This document shows positions 10,957-22,678 of a DNA stretch of 64,000 nucleotides, one piece after another; the stretch's first letter is position 1; each line of letters begins with the position of its first letter. The notes beneath the pieces were generated by a model. The model did not search any database and was not told where the DNA came from. It saw only the letters and a list, made by a program, of their open reading frames with translations. Position numbers and translations under genes: made by a program. This stretch comes from Pyronema omphalodes (Eukaryota; Ascomycota; Pezizomycetes; Pezizales; Pyronemataceae): NCBI GenBank assembly GCA_024516155.1, contig JAJJXM010000093.1:62001-126000 (forward strand). The letters run 5' to 3'.

Positions 10957-11283
10957 CCCTCCGTATATCATATCCAGTATAGGACAATATCAGCGCGATG
11001 AAAAGGTAATATTACAAGTCACTATACGAGGAAGCAACCATGAAGAACTCCGGACTACCGCCATGGTAGATTGCGGAGCAACCGAGAATTTCGTCGATAC
11101 AAAATACGTGGAAGAAATGAATATTCCCCTAAAAAAGAAAAAGAATCCTAGAAAAGTCCTTACTGTAGACGGAAGAGAGATTGCAAGCGGACCAGTAACG
11201 CACGATGCTACGGTCGAATCAATTATCAACAATCACCAAGAAACGATCAAACTCCACTGTAAAACCATTGGGAATTCCCCTAG
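10957..11283 (+). pseudogene. Gypsy retropepsin (aspartic protease), 5' part
   Basis: Open frame with MVDCGATENFVD, the active-site loop of a gypsy protease; the residue after the catalytic aspartate is Cys rather than Ser or Thr. KVLTVDGREI follows. The domain is cut at 11283 by the copia LTR, and the last 140 bp (11143-11282) are repeated on the other side of the copia element. Confidence 0.8.
11143..11282 (+). repeat. 140-bp direct repeat flanking COP1, left copy
   Basis: From gaatcctag to ttccccta this matches 55655-55794 without gaps, with about ten substitutions. Its position is exactly that of a target duplication (left copy ends at the LTR, apart from one extra G; right copy begins at the LTR), but it is far longer than the 5 bp usual for copia integrases. 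Confidence 0.85.
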
Positions 11284-11441
11284 TGTCGGAAGGACGAGCA
11301 GGCACAAGGAGAGAACGGTGGAAGTGGAGAACGAGAAACAGATAATGTAATGTGTGAACAACCATTTCCACCGGAAGCACAGTAAGCTAATATAGCACCT
11401 AGTGACCCTAGCCTACACCGGCCTTAGGCGTCACTTCAACA
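11284..11441 (-). repeat. COP1 3' LTR (158 bp)
   Basis: Bounded by TG and CA (TGTCGGAAGG to CTTCAACA on the + strand), same length as the other LTR at 55497-55654. Next to it inside the element the + strand reads caccctctcgcc, i.e. a purine-rich ggcgagagggtg on the element strand, the expected plus-strand primer. Confidence 0.93.
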
Positions 11442-11780
11442 CACCCTCTCGCCAAAGGCAAGGTGTGAAACATAATAAAATCCAGCAAATACATAGAAGA
11501 AATACCCGAAAATATAGCCATCATAACCAATCAATCCATCCAGAATACGACCCAGTAACCCATAGCAATAACCCGTAACACCAGTGACCCAACCAGAAAG
11601 AACAAAACATCCATATACCATAAGTCAGAAAAAAAAAAAAATTTCCCTGCAAGCCAAACCCAATTCCAAACCAAACACCATAACCATAAATCCAGCACAC
11701 CCCCTCTTTCCATATTCCATATCCGACAAAACCATATGCATCCAGACACACGTCATCAAGAACTTAGCGCAGGCACCGAC
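11442..11780 (-). other. COP1 3' untranslated region
   Basis: A-rich on the + strand with poly(A) at 11629-11640. No meaningful frame. It lies between the pol stop codon and the 3' LTR. Confidence 0.6.
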
Positions 11781-12414
11781 CTTCGGTCGATCACTCCCTT
11801 TTGTCGGATATCTTAAGGTGAAGTTTTCATTCCGAGAAGTCGAATTGCGTTCGAGTGATTGGGGCCGTTGAGCGGTTTTGTAAGTACGTCGGCCACGTTT
11901 TCCTTAGAGGCGATGTATGTGAAACTCACGGATCCTCATTTGACTTCGTCGAGAACCTGATGAAATTTGACCGCAATATGTTTTCTCTTTGCTTTGATGT
12001 CACCTGATTTTCGCAGCGTCAGGGCACCTTGGGTGTCACAAAACACCCCGGTTGCATTTTCATTTGTCGAGATTTTGGTATCAGTCATAAGTTGTCATAG
12101 CCACAATGCTTCCCTGGTGGCTTCACTGCAGGCGATGTATTTGGCCTCCAAGGTTGATAGGGCTACCACTGACTGCTTCTTGGCCGACCAATTGATTAGA
12201 CCTGTCGCGCCGGGTGCGAGAACTGCACATCCATCAATGCTCTTTCTGTCTTTAGAGTTTCCTGCCCAGTCGCTGTCGCTGTAGATACGGACTTGGTCTG
12301 ATCGAAGGTCGTCGTCGCGGCGATAGATGATGGATAAGTTAATGGATGCTTTCAAGTAACGGAGCACACGACGGGCAGCAGTGAGATGCATGTTCAACGG
12401 AGATTGATTGTATC
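11781..12414 (-). pseudogene. Copia RNase H / pol C terminus
   Basis: The reverse strand gives the copia RNase H: RRVLRYLKAS, IYSDSDWAGN, SIDGCAVL, INWSAKKQSVVALSTLEAKYIA, and towards the end ENVADVLTKPL, the usual closing motif of copia pol. The part between EAKYIA and the end carries frame damage. Its 5' side continues at 14154 after the TR1 insertion (TSD gtatc). Confidence 0.88.
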
Positions 12415-12630
12415 TGTGAATCGTGGGAGGGAAAGATCAGGTGGAGGTGGAGGTTATGGTTTATTGATTGCGGTGAAGATCTAAGGCTACGCATTCTACG
12501 GAGGGGAATATGACCATGTACAACCTCCACCTCCACGATACAGTCACATCAACCCTAACTGTGGCAACGGGTCAGTGACCTCAGCCCTGATCATGGCTGA
12601 GACACCACAGCCCTAGGCGGCTTTTCAACA
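12415..12630 (-). repeat. TR1 LTR, 3' copy (216 bp)
   Basis: Starts TGTGAATCG, ends CTTTTCAACA. Contains a perfect 15-bp inverted repeat, gtggaggtggaggtt at 12441-12455 and its complement at 12522-12536. Only a few substitutions separate it from 13933-14148. Confidence 0.95.
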
Positions 12631-12922
12631 CACCCCCTCGCCTAAGGCGGGGTGTCGAAATCATACCATATCAGCCAGTCAATATCCATCACCCCCTGAT
12701 CCAGGGTAGAAAAAACAATAGTAAAAAATATCCAATCACCCCCTCATACAGGGTACAGAAAAAAAACATCAACAATTTATATCAAGTTCGTAACAAATCT
12801 CAGTAAAGATATCCAATCACCCCCTCATACAGGATACCGTAAAAAGAATATCAGCAATCCATAGCCAGTCCGTAGCAAGTAGTACACAAAGCTAAAAATC
12901 ATTCTTCATTTCTCCCTTTTCT

Positions 12923-12954
<32 letters not shown>

Positions 12955-12974
12955 TTTTTTTCTTTTCCTTTTTG

Positions 12975-13527
12975 CCCAGAGCCTTAGGGACTTTTTTCTT
13001 TTTGCCCAGAACCTTAGGGACTTTTTTCTTTTTGCCCAAAACCTTAGGGACTTTTTTCTTTTTGCCCAGAACCTTAGGGACTTTTTTCTTTTTGCCCAGA
13101 ACCTTAGGGACTTTTTTCTTTTTGCCCAGAACCTTTGGGACTTTTTTCTTTTTGCCCAGAACCTTAGGGACTTTTTTCTTTTTGCCCAGAACCTTAGGGA
13201 CTTTTTTCTTTTTGCCCAAAACGTTAGGGACTTTTTTCTTTCTGCCCAGAACCTTAGGGACTTTTTTCTTTTTGCCCAAAACCTTAGGGACTTTTTTCTT
13301 TCTGCCCAGAACCTCAGGGACTTTTTTCTTTTTGCCCAGAACCTTAGGGACTTTTTTCTTTCTGCCCAGAACCTTAGGGACTTTTTTCTTTTTGCCCAAA
13401 ACCTTAGGGACTTTTTTCTTTCTGCCCAGAACCTTAGGGACTTTTTTCTTTTTGCCCAGAACCTTAGGGACTTTTTTCTTTTTGCCCAGAACCTTAGGGA
13501 CTTTTTTTCTTTTTGCCCAGAACCTTT

Positions 13528-13580
<53 letters not shown>
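12975..13580. repeat. 30-bp minisatellite, about 20 copies
   Basis: The unit is gcccagaaccttagggac followed by a T-rich 12-mer (TTTTTTCTTTTT). About 20 units run in perfect 30-bp register with scattered single changes (ttt to tct, aga to aaa). The last two units are separated by T runs of about 45 and more bases that reach 13645. Because 30 is a multiple of three, every frame stays open; the Lys-rich repeat KKKKVPKVLG on the reverse strand is a by-product unless shown otherwise. Confidence 0.95.
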
Positions 13581-13581
<1 letters not shown>

Positions 13582-13592
13582 CCAGAACCTTT

Positions 13593-13646
<54 letters not shown>

Positions 13647-13932
13647 TGGAAGGGTAGATGGGAGGGAAATAATGACGAAGGAGTATACTAGTGGAAGAGA
13701 AAAGAAAATTAACGTACCATCAGTTGAGGCGAATGCTTGTGCTGCAATCAGAGCGAGGTTGGTTGTCAGAGAAGGTTTGGAAAGAAATGAGAAGAATTGT
13801 GGAAGAGAGAGGAAGATCCGTTGTGCTGAACGAGCGGTAAAGTTGTATTTAGCGAACAGATGGAGGAAAAGTGTTTTGTGAAGTGTTGTCGATAATTATG
13901 ATCACGCAGTTGAAGTGCGAGGGCTCATAACC

Positions 13933-14148
13933 TGTGAATCGTGGGAGGGAAAGATCAGGTGGAGGTGGAGGTTATGGTTTATTGATTCCGGTGAAGATCT
14001 AAGGCTACGCATTCTACGGAGGGGAATATGACCATGTACAACCTCCACCTCCACCATACAGTCACATCAACCCTAACTGTGGCAACGGGTCAGTGACCTC
14101 AGCCCTGATCGTGGCTGAGACACCACAGCCCTAGGCGGCTTTTCAACA
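13933..14148 (-). repeat. TR1 LTR, 5' copy (216 bp)
   Basis: Partner of 12415-12630; near-identical, so TR1 inserted more recently than COP1. The primer site abuts it at 13921-13932. Confidence 0.95.
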
Positions 14149-14153
14149 GTATC

Positions 14154-14752
14154 GTGATGGGGCAGTGACCAAGTAGGCAATGTCGGGTCTTGTTCCAATA
14201 GCCGCATACATTAGAGAGCCAACCATTGAGAGGCAATGCAAGCGGTCCGACAGAGAGGCTTTGGAGTAACTGAAGCTGACATTTTCCAAGTCGACATTTG
14301 GGTCCATCGGGCTGAACACAGGTGTGCAAGCCATCAAGGAGAATCTTTGGAGGACAGTTTCGATGTAACCTTTTTCACTCAGAGCGATACTGCCATCAGG
14401 TGAGTACTCGATTTCCAGACCAAGGAAGCGAGAGGCACGGCCAAGGTCCGTCATTGTACTTAGAGCTGAGTGCGAGTTTGATCCTGTCTCCTAAGCGATC
14501 CGGAGTAGTATTGAAGATAAGAATGTCATCTACATAGAGCAGCAGTAGCACCCCCGCAAATACGTAGAGGTTCGGGTCTGCAGAGGACTGAACGAAACCG
14601 AGAGAGAGGAGATACTCATTGATTTCCTGCCACCACAGACGGGGGGCTTGTTTTAATCCATAAAGGGCTTGCTGTAAGCGCACAATAGATGACTTTTCCA
14701 AACGCGTATCCAACCAGTCGATGCCTTGGGGCATAGCCATATACGTGCAGTC
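14154..14752 (-). pseudogene. Copia RT, 3' two thirds
   Basis: Reverse strand: MPQGIDWLDTRL, ALYGLKQAPRLWW, LYVDDILIF (catalytic YVDD), FLGLEIEYSPDGS, DVENVSFSYS-like spacer and GSLMYAAIGTRPDIAY. There is a frame change near 14440. The frame continues upstream at 51818 once LA1 is removed: DNDCTY there joins AMPQGIDW here, sharing the 14-bp TSD atatacgtgcagtc. Confidence 0.92.
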
Positions 14753-15570
14753 TTATTTATTTATTTCTTTATTCATACACGCATCCAACTGTAAGGTTAT
14801 GGCGGAATCAACAAATTAAATACAATGTTGAGAACCTGGGGGCGATGCCAGGTCCCCACTGGGTAAGCCCCAGAGCTGTCTATGTGGGTGGGAGTGTAGT
14901 CTCCCAAGTCTCGCCGTGCAGTTTTTCATCTAGCGTCGTCAGATGCAAGGAGCCCTGTGCGCTCGGAGGCCACCTCGCCGGGTCGATCCCCCATTCCCTC
15001 CACCCTTCCCCTCCCATTTTTAACCATTTTTCCGCCTTTACTTCCTCCCCAAATCAAAACAGAGCAAAAGAAAAAGTAACTCCTCCGGGCCACCGTCCCC
15101 GCGCCTCCCATCTCTCCCCGCTCTCCGTCCGCGTCGTCAACTCCTCTGCTCCCCCGCGCACCTCCTCCGCTGCTCCCTCCTGTCCGCGCCTCTTCTCCTT
15201 CTCTACCTCCGCGCATCATCACCCCTCACTCGTCACCGTCTCCGATCTCCTCTCCCGCACGCCTTTTCATCTTCGCTTCCCCACCCATCTCACGTTCCGC
15301 TTGACCTCCTCCAAAGAAACAAAAGAAAACAGGAAAAGTAACCCCTTGTCGTCCCCACGTTGCTCCTCCTGCCTCCTTTGCCTCGCTCCTCATCCCCTGC
15401 GTCTCCCCTCTCTCGCCTTCTCTGCGTCCTGTCCTCGTTCCTCTCCTTCCGACAGCGTCCTCGCTTCCACTCGACCCTCACTCGCCCTACTCGTCGTCTA
15501 TATACATATATATTATATTATTTTTATTTTTATTATTTTTTTTTTTTTTTTTTTTTATTTTGATTTTTCA
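14753..15570 (-). other. LA1 3' UTR and tail
   Basis: Non-coding; pyrimidine-rich on the + strand, with a 22-base T run at 15536-15557. The terminal hairpin sequence here is aactgtaaggtt (14788-14799), one base off the aaccgtaaggtt of other family A copies, followed on the element strand by ATGCGTGTATGAAT and AAAT repeats. Long Ser/Pro-rich frames on the + strand are compositional artefacts. Confidence 0.8.
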
Positions 15571-17420
15571 TTAGTTATCGTGGGTTTCCGCGTGCTCGTC
15601 CGTCAGGTCCAGCAGCGTCCCGCAGCCCGTTGTCAGTGTATGAGGGGTGTCCTCTTCTGCGGGGTGAGTACTCAACTTCGCGTGTGCCAATTCGGCGCCT
15701 TGGTGTCCGAGATCATGGTGGACAGAGCTTTCGTTCCGGCAGTCGTATACCAGATCGTGGGGAGAGTCAGTTGGCGTCGTCGGGGGATGTGCAGTGTGTG
15801 GCGTAGTTCAGTCCGCTGTGTGTTAAAGTTTGGGCATGAGAGAATCAGGTGCTTGGAGGTTTCTGGGGGGTGAAGTGGGCAATGGCAGGAGCGGGAGGGG
15901 TATTTGGCGGTGGGAGGGTGTGCTACGCAATCCAAAAAATACCCATCGCCTGTGCGGAGTCCCAGTATGACCGTCGATATCTTTCGCGGGACGGTAGTGT
16001 ATGCGCTATCGAGGCTTTTGCGGTGGGGGGCGTCGTATGTCTTGGGTTTTGGTGATGAAGAGTACCAGTCCACCCAGTCGGTAACATACTGCTCTCTTAC
16101 CTGGCGTCTAATCCAGGAGAGGGAAATCGGGGGTGGCGCGGTGGGGTTAATGGAGGTAGCTGTTTTTGCCAGGAGATCGGCGGTGTTGTTCCCGGTGATG
16201 TCTGTGTGGCCGGGGACCCAATGTAGAGTTGCGGATGATCCGGAGCGGTGAAGGGCGGACGCCGTCGTGAGGATTGAGAGGGCGAGTTCCTGGCCCGGAC
16301 CGTAGGAGGAGCGGGAGGCGCGGAGGATGGCTGCCTAATTGTCGGTGAATATGTGTATTTGGCGTTGGGTGTGTCTGTTGAGGGTGATGGTTCTTTGGCA
16401 GGTCGTGAGGCAGTCGTGTATCGCTCTAAGCTCAGCGTCAAATACTTCGGTTGTATCGCCCATCGGGATAAGTTCTTCCACTCGGAGAGGTAGGCCGTCG
16501 GTGATGCAATATCCCGCTCCGGTTCTTCCGTTTAGTTGCGAACCGTCAGTGTATGCGATAATGTTGCGGGGGTCTGCGCGGAGGGTCTGGAGCAGTGTGG
16601 TGTGTGCTGTATCTGCCTCTGGCTTCGGGAGGGAGGTGATGTTGATTTTGAGGCGGGGGCGTTCCCATGGGGCGGGATTGGGTTGCGATGTGTTTTCAAT
16701 GGTATCGTCAGGTAGCACCCACTTGCTGACGGAGCGGAGCATAGTGACGAGACGAGAGGGGGCCGTGCCTGCTGACTGCCATTGATAGTCATATTGGTAT
16801 GGGCTGCAGATGGAGGAGTGGAAGTGATCGGGGATGGGGAAGGAGGTGGGGCAGCGTTTGACGACGGGGTGATTGGGGGGAAGAGAGAGGAGACGGAGGA
16901 CGTATTTGCGAGTGCGGTGGTGTAGGCGGACTGAAACCGGGGGGATAGCTGCTTCGTTGTGTAGAGCTATGATTGGTGTCGAGGTGAAAGCGTTTAGAAT
17001 TCGGCGGAGGGCAGAGCTGTGTTGTGTTTGTATTAAGTTGGCGAGGCTTTTTTGCCCCGTCCACCAGATCTCAGAACCAAAGTCGGACCTAGATATCACA
17101 CACGCTATGTAAAGTGTTCTCGTCGCAGACAGGGACAAACCTGTTTCGTGACGTACGAGGCTGCGGAGGGCGTTGAGGGACCTAGCGGCGGCTGTCAGTC
17201 TTGTTTTTACATGATATGAGAAGGAGAGTTTTCTGTCAAGATATATTCCAATCCACCGAACTACGTCCGTCCGTCCTCCTTTCGTCACTGGGACAATGAT
17301 GGTTCCATTTGGCAAGCGTACGTTTATGGCATCGGTGAGTGAGTCAGTGCGGGAGCGGTGAAAGTGCAGCAGCTCCGATTTCGAATCATCCAATGCTACA
17401 GCATTTGCTTGGGCCCAGTC
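15571..17420 (-). pseudogene. LA1 ORF2, C-terminal third (RT end, RNase H)
   Basis: Same content as the duplicated copy at 1180-3029, including the TAG after FTDN (near 16335) and a frame loss near 15690. The stop codon of the family (…HDN*) is at 15571-15573. Upstream the frame breaks at cagtc (17416-17420) where TGE2 is inserted and resumes at 31590. Confidence 0.92.
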
Positions 17421-19850
17421 TGTCCCACCCTATATTGTGTGAGTATAGAATAGGTAACATGTATAACATTTAGAGAACATGGCAAACTCGACAGGAGAAT
17501 GAATAATAAGGTTAGTATTCCCGGGCCGGAACCCCCTGAGGAGCTCCAGCTAGCCACGTCACGTGATTCGTGACTTTCCGAAAGGACCTCATGAGGATCC
17601 TGGCCCGAGGCGTCGCTACCTGTTCTTCACTATCAGTTTGGGAGGTTCACAGATGGATGGGAACGAGTATCAACTTACCTCATGGGTGTCGACTTACCCA
17701 TGAGAAAACTACAGACGACGCGGATGGAGAACAGAAGACGACGGCGAAGGGACACATCCTTATACTTGAGGATGTGTTCCACCAAGCACGGCTACCAGAG
17801 GGCTTGCAAGAGAAGGGAATTCTCAGGAGCATGCAAGGCAAGCGAATGGGATCATCCAAGGTCTGAGTTGGACGGATAGTCGGCCAAGGAACAGGGCAGA
17901 GTCTAGTCAGCCAACAGGAGTGGAGCTCAGGACAAGGGTCAAGATTGCGTCAGCATGAGACGACGTTCTGCAGCAAGGAACACCACTCAGGGAAACGGTT
18001 GGATGGAACTGATATGACGCGACCTTAGGCCAATGACTACCAACTGCAAGATAAGACGGCGTTTGCGTACACATCAGGGTGTGGCTGCGCGCAAGTGCGC
18101 GCAGGTGGGGCAAATGACATCACACAGGAATGTGACGGGGCAGAGCGCTCCGGTAAGGCATAGTCTGCCTTATGATGTCAGATTCCTTCACTCGCAATCG
18201 AGATTCTCTAGGGAGATCTATGATCAAGACGACTCATAAGATATATGACTCACATGTCATTATCAGAGGAGTCATTGCATTATGCGCTCAAGTGGAGTAA
18301 CCCTTCACTAGGCGCTTAACCCCAATACCTGATTGAAAGGTGTGGTAGCACGGCGAGGAATGTCAAGGATTAATCTGACACGAAGGTCATCATGCAAGTG
18401 AGCAATTAATATGATTGCGCATGCAGCATGACGCGAGTTATCAGCAGATTTGTCAAAGAATTGACTCACGTCTTATCTCCTAAGCTTAGTTTGGAAGTTG
18501 GTTCCCTTGGGAAGTCTGGGCGAACTTGTAGACGAAAGTCTATAAAAGACCCTAAGTCTTCCCACCGTCTCCTCCAGCATCAGCAACTTGATCTCTTGTT
18601 ACGACATATCCTATCTACACCATATACCTCGAGAGAGACCCTTAAGTTTATTCGGCCTGTGATCGATTAGTTTACTTTCGATCCAGTGCTTGCCCCCCTT
18701 TTTCCTCGTCTGTAGTTGCGCAGACTCCTCTCTTTATCTTGTTGAGAACATCTCTACCATGTCTCAACGCAGTCTCGACACTTTCAGGTTCAGGAACACC
18801 GTTAACGTCGGGTCCCCTCCTCCACCGTCCCCCAAAAGATCCACACCGACACCTAGTGGAGCGCGTAAACGCCCCACTATCCCACCTGCCGATAACGAAC
18901 CCAGACCAGCCACCGCCGGAGTATCACTCGCCGAACCCGATCGCCAACTCCTCCTCCAGCTTTCCCTACAAGTCGAGCGAATGGAGAAAGCCCTGCTTTC
19001 CTCACAAGCCACCAGCACCAACCGCATACGCGAACTCGAAAAACAAGTCGCCTCCATTACGGCAGAGCTGAACCGTACGCGCCGACAACTCACCGCTACC
19101 CCTGAACCTCACATGCAACCCGGCAACCCGACTGAAAGGGGAAGGTCCACCGCCCGGACCCCCACCCCAGCCGCCCCCAAACCACAGAGACCAACCACCG
19201 GCAACCTTACCTGGGCTGAACGCGTCAGCGCATCAGTCGACGGCAAGAACCAACCATGTACCACCGTGTCCAAGAAGAAGAAGAAACAGACACCGGCCCC
19301 CATCATCCCGAAAGCCCTTCCCCGCATCGAACGGGAACTTATCATCACACTAGACAACACAAAGACCACCACTAGTCGAGACAAGGTAGCCACTATTATG
19401 CTATCCCATATCAACGACACCCTCATCAAATCCAAGGCCATTCCTCTCCCACCCTTCATTCTAGCCAGGTTCAATGATCACCATAAATTTGTGTTGACAA
19501 CCAATCCTTCCACCCCCGCCTCTGCATACGCGCCATACATGCAGATACTCCTCACCGAAATCCATTACATGAATCCCATCTCCGGAACCACCAATAGCCG
19601 CTGGACAAAATTCCTTGTCCACAACATTCCAACCGACACCACAGGTACAGCCATGAAACAGCTTATTGAAGCGATCTACCCCACCCTACAACTTATGCAA
19701 GAGCCACGCTGGCTAGTTCCAGCTGACCGCCGTCTCAACAAACAAGCCTCAACAATGGTGATTGCCCTTAACGGTGTAGTCAACCTTAACCAGATCGGCA
19801 CCAACACCCTCCTTCTCTATAATCGCAAATGCCGTATTACAGAATACTTC

Positions 19851-21831
19851 AGGATTTCACACGGCAACGGCGACCCCCCCCCCTGCGTTTGCAACAACCA
19901 GCACCGAAACCATCGATTTTTCCATCGGATTCGGATTCGCAGCACTCATTTACGTACCTCTGTGAATTTCCAGAGAGTTCTACGTTGATTTCGTTGATTT
20001 TCGCCGCGAAATCAGAGTTTTCACGCGTTTTGGCTTACCCCACCACGCGAAATGCCACCAAAACCTCGCCAACTCCGCGCCCCACGGCCCAAGCAGTCTG
20101 GGAACGCGTTCCAAGCCCTTGTGGACCTTCCGGAAGATAGATCCGATTCTACTTTTGATGGAAGAGACGGAAAAGTGGATGAAAGTGATGGATTCAGCGC
20201 CGGAAACACGCTCCAGCGCGCGCCTTCTGTAGCCTCAGAAGCACACCACCACCACCCCCACGATACGCCAACGATTATGGCGATTCACCAGTTCGCAAAT
20301 GGCGCAAGGAGCTGGTGCACGAAGCTGTCAGCGCATATGTCTTCGGGGCGGAAATCGACAGCAGTGCTGAAAACATCCTTCAGTACTGCGCAGCCAACGC
20401 GACAGTAGGAGCCCACCTTGACTGGCTCATCGAACAGCGCACAGGCGCAATCGGCGACGAGATGGAAAGCGCCTTCCAAACTGTCTTCGATGAACTCGAC
20501 ACAATGACAAGAAAGATGGACAAGATGGCCGTGGAAGAGGTGGCTCTACGCAAGGCCTACCACAAGTCCATCGCCGAAACAGCAGCCCTCAAAGCTGCCG
20601 TTGACACCCTCACAAAACAGCTCGAGGAACGCATTGTTCCACCGGCCCTCCCTCTTCCAGGCCCGCCGACCTCCCCCTCCGCTATGGAGGAGATGACGAT
20701 GCAACTCTCCCATGTCCAGCACGATATTCAGGACGTTCTGCACGCTGTACGCAATCCTCCCGGGAAAAGAAAGCGACGAGGGAGCGATCAGAACACCGGA
20801 CCAACCACGCCGACAAACCAACGACCGGCAATCAACAAGAAACGAGATGCATCACCGGAGCACAGCCTGATGCACTCACAGCACGCGACCTCCGCCGCCC
20901 AGGATGCGCTTGATGGTCTGATGCTCAAGTATCCCCCGCGCCCTCTCGCGATAACCTCGACCGAAGCAACCACCAACCCCGCCCCTGACAGCGATGCTGC
21001 TCAGGACACAACTCTACCCGATGCTCCCACCACCACTGCCCTGGCGGACAAGGATGGATGGAAGACTGTGGAGGGGAAGGAAGCGCAGAAGAAGAGGAGG
21101 AACGACAAGGCCGACAAGAAACGCGCGACGGAGAACGGCAACAAACCCCCGACGACAAAGACTGGTGGACGGGGAATGACTACCCACCAACCGAAACCGA
21201 AAACGAATACCCCCTCCACGAAGAAGACTTGGGCAGAAGTCGTGAAGAGCGGAGGTATCAATGTCCAGATTGTGCTGGGGAATGGCAATCTTGGACTGAC
21301 AACACCACCGACAAGAAGGGGAGAGAGGCGAGGGGGGGCAGCGAGAAGACTGAGGAAGAAGGAAGGAGAAGGGGAGAGAGGGGAGGAGAAGCGGGGCAGG
21401 GCGGGCCCGGGTGTCTCAAAGGGCAAAGAGTCAGGAGACACTGGCGGAGGAGTTGAGAGAGGGGAGGAGAGTGGGGGCGTAGGTGGCCCGGCGGCTGGTT
21501 AACTTTGCTTTGGTTTCGTTTTTGCTTTGTGGAGGAAATAAAGGCGGCAAAATGGTTAAAAATGGGAGGGGAAGGGTGCAGGAAATGGGGGAACGACCCG
21601 GCGAGGTGGCCTCCGAGCGTACAGGGCTCCTGGAACAGACGACGCTTGACGAACAGAAGCACAACGAGACTTGGGGGTCTACAACCCCACACCCTAACGA
21701 CAAGCTCTGGGGCATACCCAGTGAGAGCCTGGCCTGACACCCGGGTTTCTTAATTTTGTATTTACTGTAGATTCCGCCATAACCTTACGGTTGGATGCGT
21801 GTATGAGTTAATAAATAAATAAATAAATAAA
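19851..21831 (+). mobile_element. N1: ORF1-only LINE derivative, AAAT tail (1981 bp)
   Basis: TSD tacagaatacttc at 19838-19850 and 21832-21844. The 5' end has the CACACGGCAACGGCGACC plus poly(C) signature; the 3' end has the family A hairpin (aaccttacggtt, 21781-21792) and AAAT repeats. No endonuclease or RT. It sits in the TGE2 gene just before the zinc knuckles. Confidence 0.93.
20052..21502 (+). pseudogene. N1 coiled-coil ORF1-like gene, one frameshift
   Basis: Start ATG 20052 (MPPKPRQLR). The frame changes around 20250-20310 and then runs open to TAA at 21500-21502. Coiled-coil segment with ETAALKAAVDTLTKQLEER, basic GKRKRRGSDQN, KTWAEVVKSGGINVQIV and a Gly/Arg/Glu-rich end, as in N2-N5, but clearly more diverged than those are from each other. 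Confidence 0.8.
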
Positions 21832-22678
21832 TACAGAATACTTCTCATGGACGCCAGTCACACAATGCCGCAACTGCCAAGCTTATGGCCACCACACTGC
21901 TCTCTGCAAAGCAGAGAAACCCACTTGCGCTATCTGCGCCCAACCACACCACACCAAGGAGCACCAATGCCCTGTCCCCTCTTGTCCCGCCGGAAAATCC
22001 TGCATCCACCCACCTATGAAATGCGCTCTGTGCAGTGCTGCTCACACAGCAACCGACCCACTTTGCCCCGTACGCATCAAACACCTCCCGGCCGGGAAAG
22101 GCAAGGCCCCCGACACCGATAATGATTTGTCCATGGAGCGCGAGATTTAATGACAACACAAATGTCTTACAACACCTATCAAACTCCCTACTTGACCCGC
22201 GTAAATCGTAGCTCTTCTTTGTTTCTTTTTGTTTGTGAAAGGGCTAGTTTAGGTTTCCTTTGTAGGTTTGTTTGTTTGTTCTCTCATTACTTGTTTGCAA
22301 CCCGAAGGTTATGACAAGGGACAGATAAATACAAAAGAGAAGAAGAAAGAAATGTAAAAGCAAAAACCCAGTCTCGAAGTACCCGTGACTCGCACCCAGC
22401 AAAGAGCGACCCCCCCCCTGCCTTTTCAACAACCACGCCGAAATCGCAAGATTTTATCGCGGATTATTGTTCGGCAGCCCCGAATTACCTATTCGCAGCA
22501 TTCCCAGATCAGGCCCTCTCTTTTTCGTTGAGTTTTCATCGAAAAAGAGTTTTTGGGCCCCTGAGAAAAGCCCCGCGAACCGGTTCCATCAACACCACTC
22601 TCCACCCACATCAACAACCATCATTTCAATCGCGGATTCCTTGTCGCTACCGCAGAAACAACTTGTTCCGAACTTCCG

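Larger units (their letters stand above)
12415..14148 (-). mobile_element. TR1: non-autonomous LTR element with internal minisatellite
   Basis: Two 216-bp LTRs (12415-12630 and 13933-14148), ends TG...CA, flanked by the 5-bp TSD gtatc (12410-12414 and 14149-14153). Internal part 1302 bp, without any pol domain. Primer site gggctcataacc (13921-13932) and purine tract (reverse of caccccctcg, 12631) match those of COP1, and the LTR ends (TTCAACA) agree. I infer mobilisation in trans by a copia machine. The interior holds a 30-bp tandem repeat and, at 12700-12840, three copies of a motif containing atcaccccctcatacagg. Confidence 0.93.
14391..18497. repeat. Segmental duplication, copy 2 (matches 1-4107)
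   Basis: Partner of the repeat at the left edge. Here the sequence is in its apparently original context: the copia fragment continues to the left, and both flanks of the TGE element carry the matching 5-bp duplication cagtc. This copy therefore looks like the source and the left-edge copy the derivative. Confidence 0.88.
18759..22150 (+). pseudogene. TGE2 gag-like gene, split by N1
   Basis: ATG 18759 matches the TGE1 start; an upstream in-frame ATG at 18690 is not present in TGE1. Exact removal of N1 (join 18759-19850 with 21845-22150) restores one open frame of 465 codons, the same length as TGE1, without any stop. The zinc array lies after the insertion: CRNCQAYGHHTALC, CAICAQPHHTKEHQC, CALCSAAHTATDPLC. 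The middle part (about residues 160-300) differs from TGE1 mostly by amino-acid substitutions, with the frame kept. Confidence 0.88.

Noticed and set aside
12975..13580. CRISPR-like array
   Set aside because: The units are contiguous without unique spacers, and the context is a fungal-type LTR element.
12899..13691. Repeat-coded proteins (Lys-rich on -, Phe-rich on +) over the minisatellite
   Set aside because: The 30-bp unit keeps all frames open automatically; no start context, no conserved partner.
18690..18758. Upstream ATG extending the TGE2 gene by 23 codons
   Set aside because: The ATG is absent from TGE1, where the shared start at 4368 (18759 here) has a good context.
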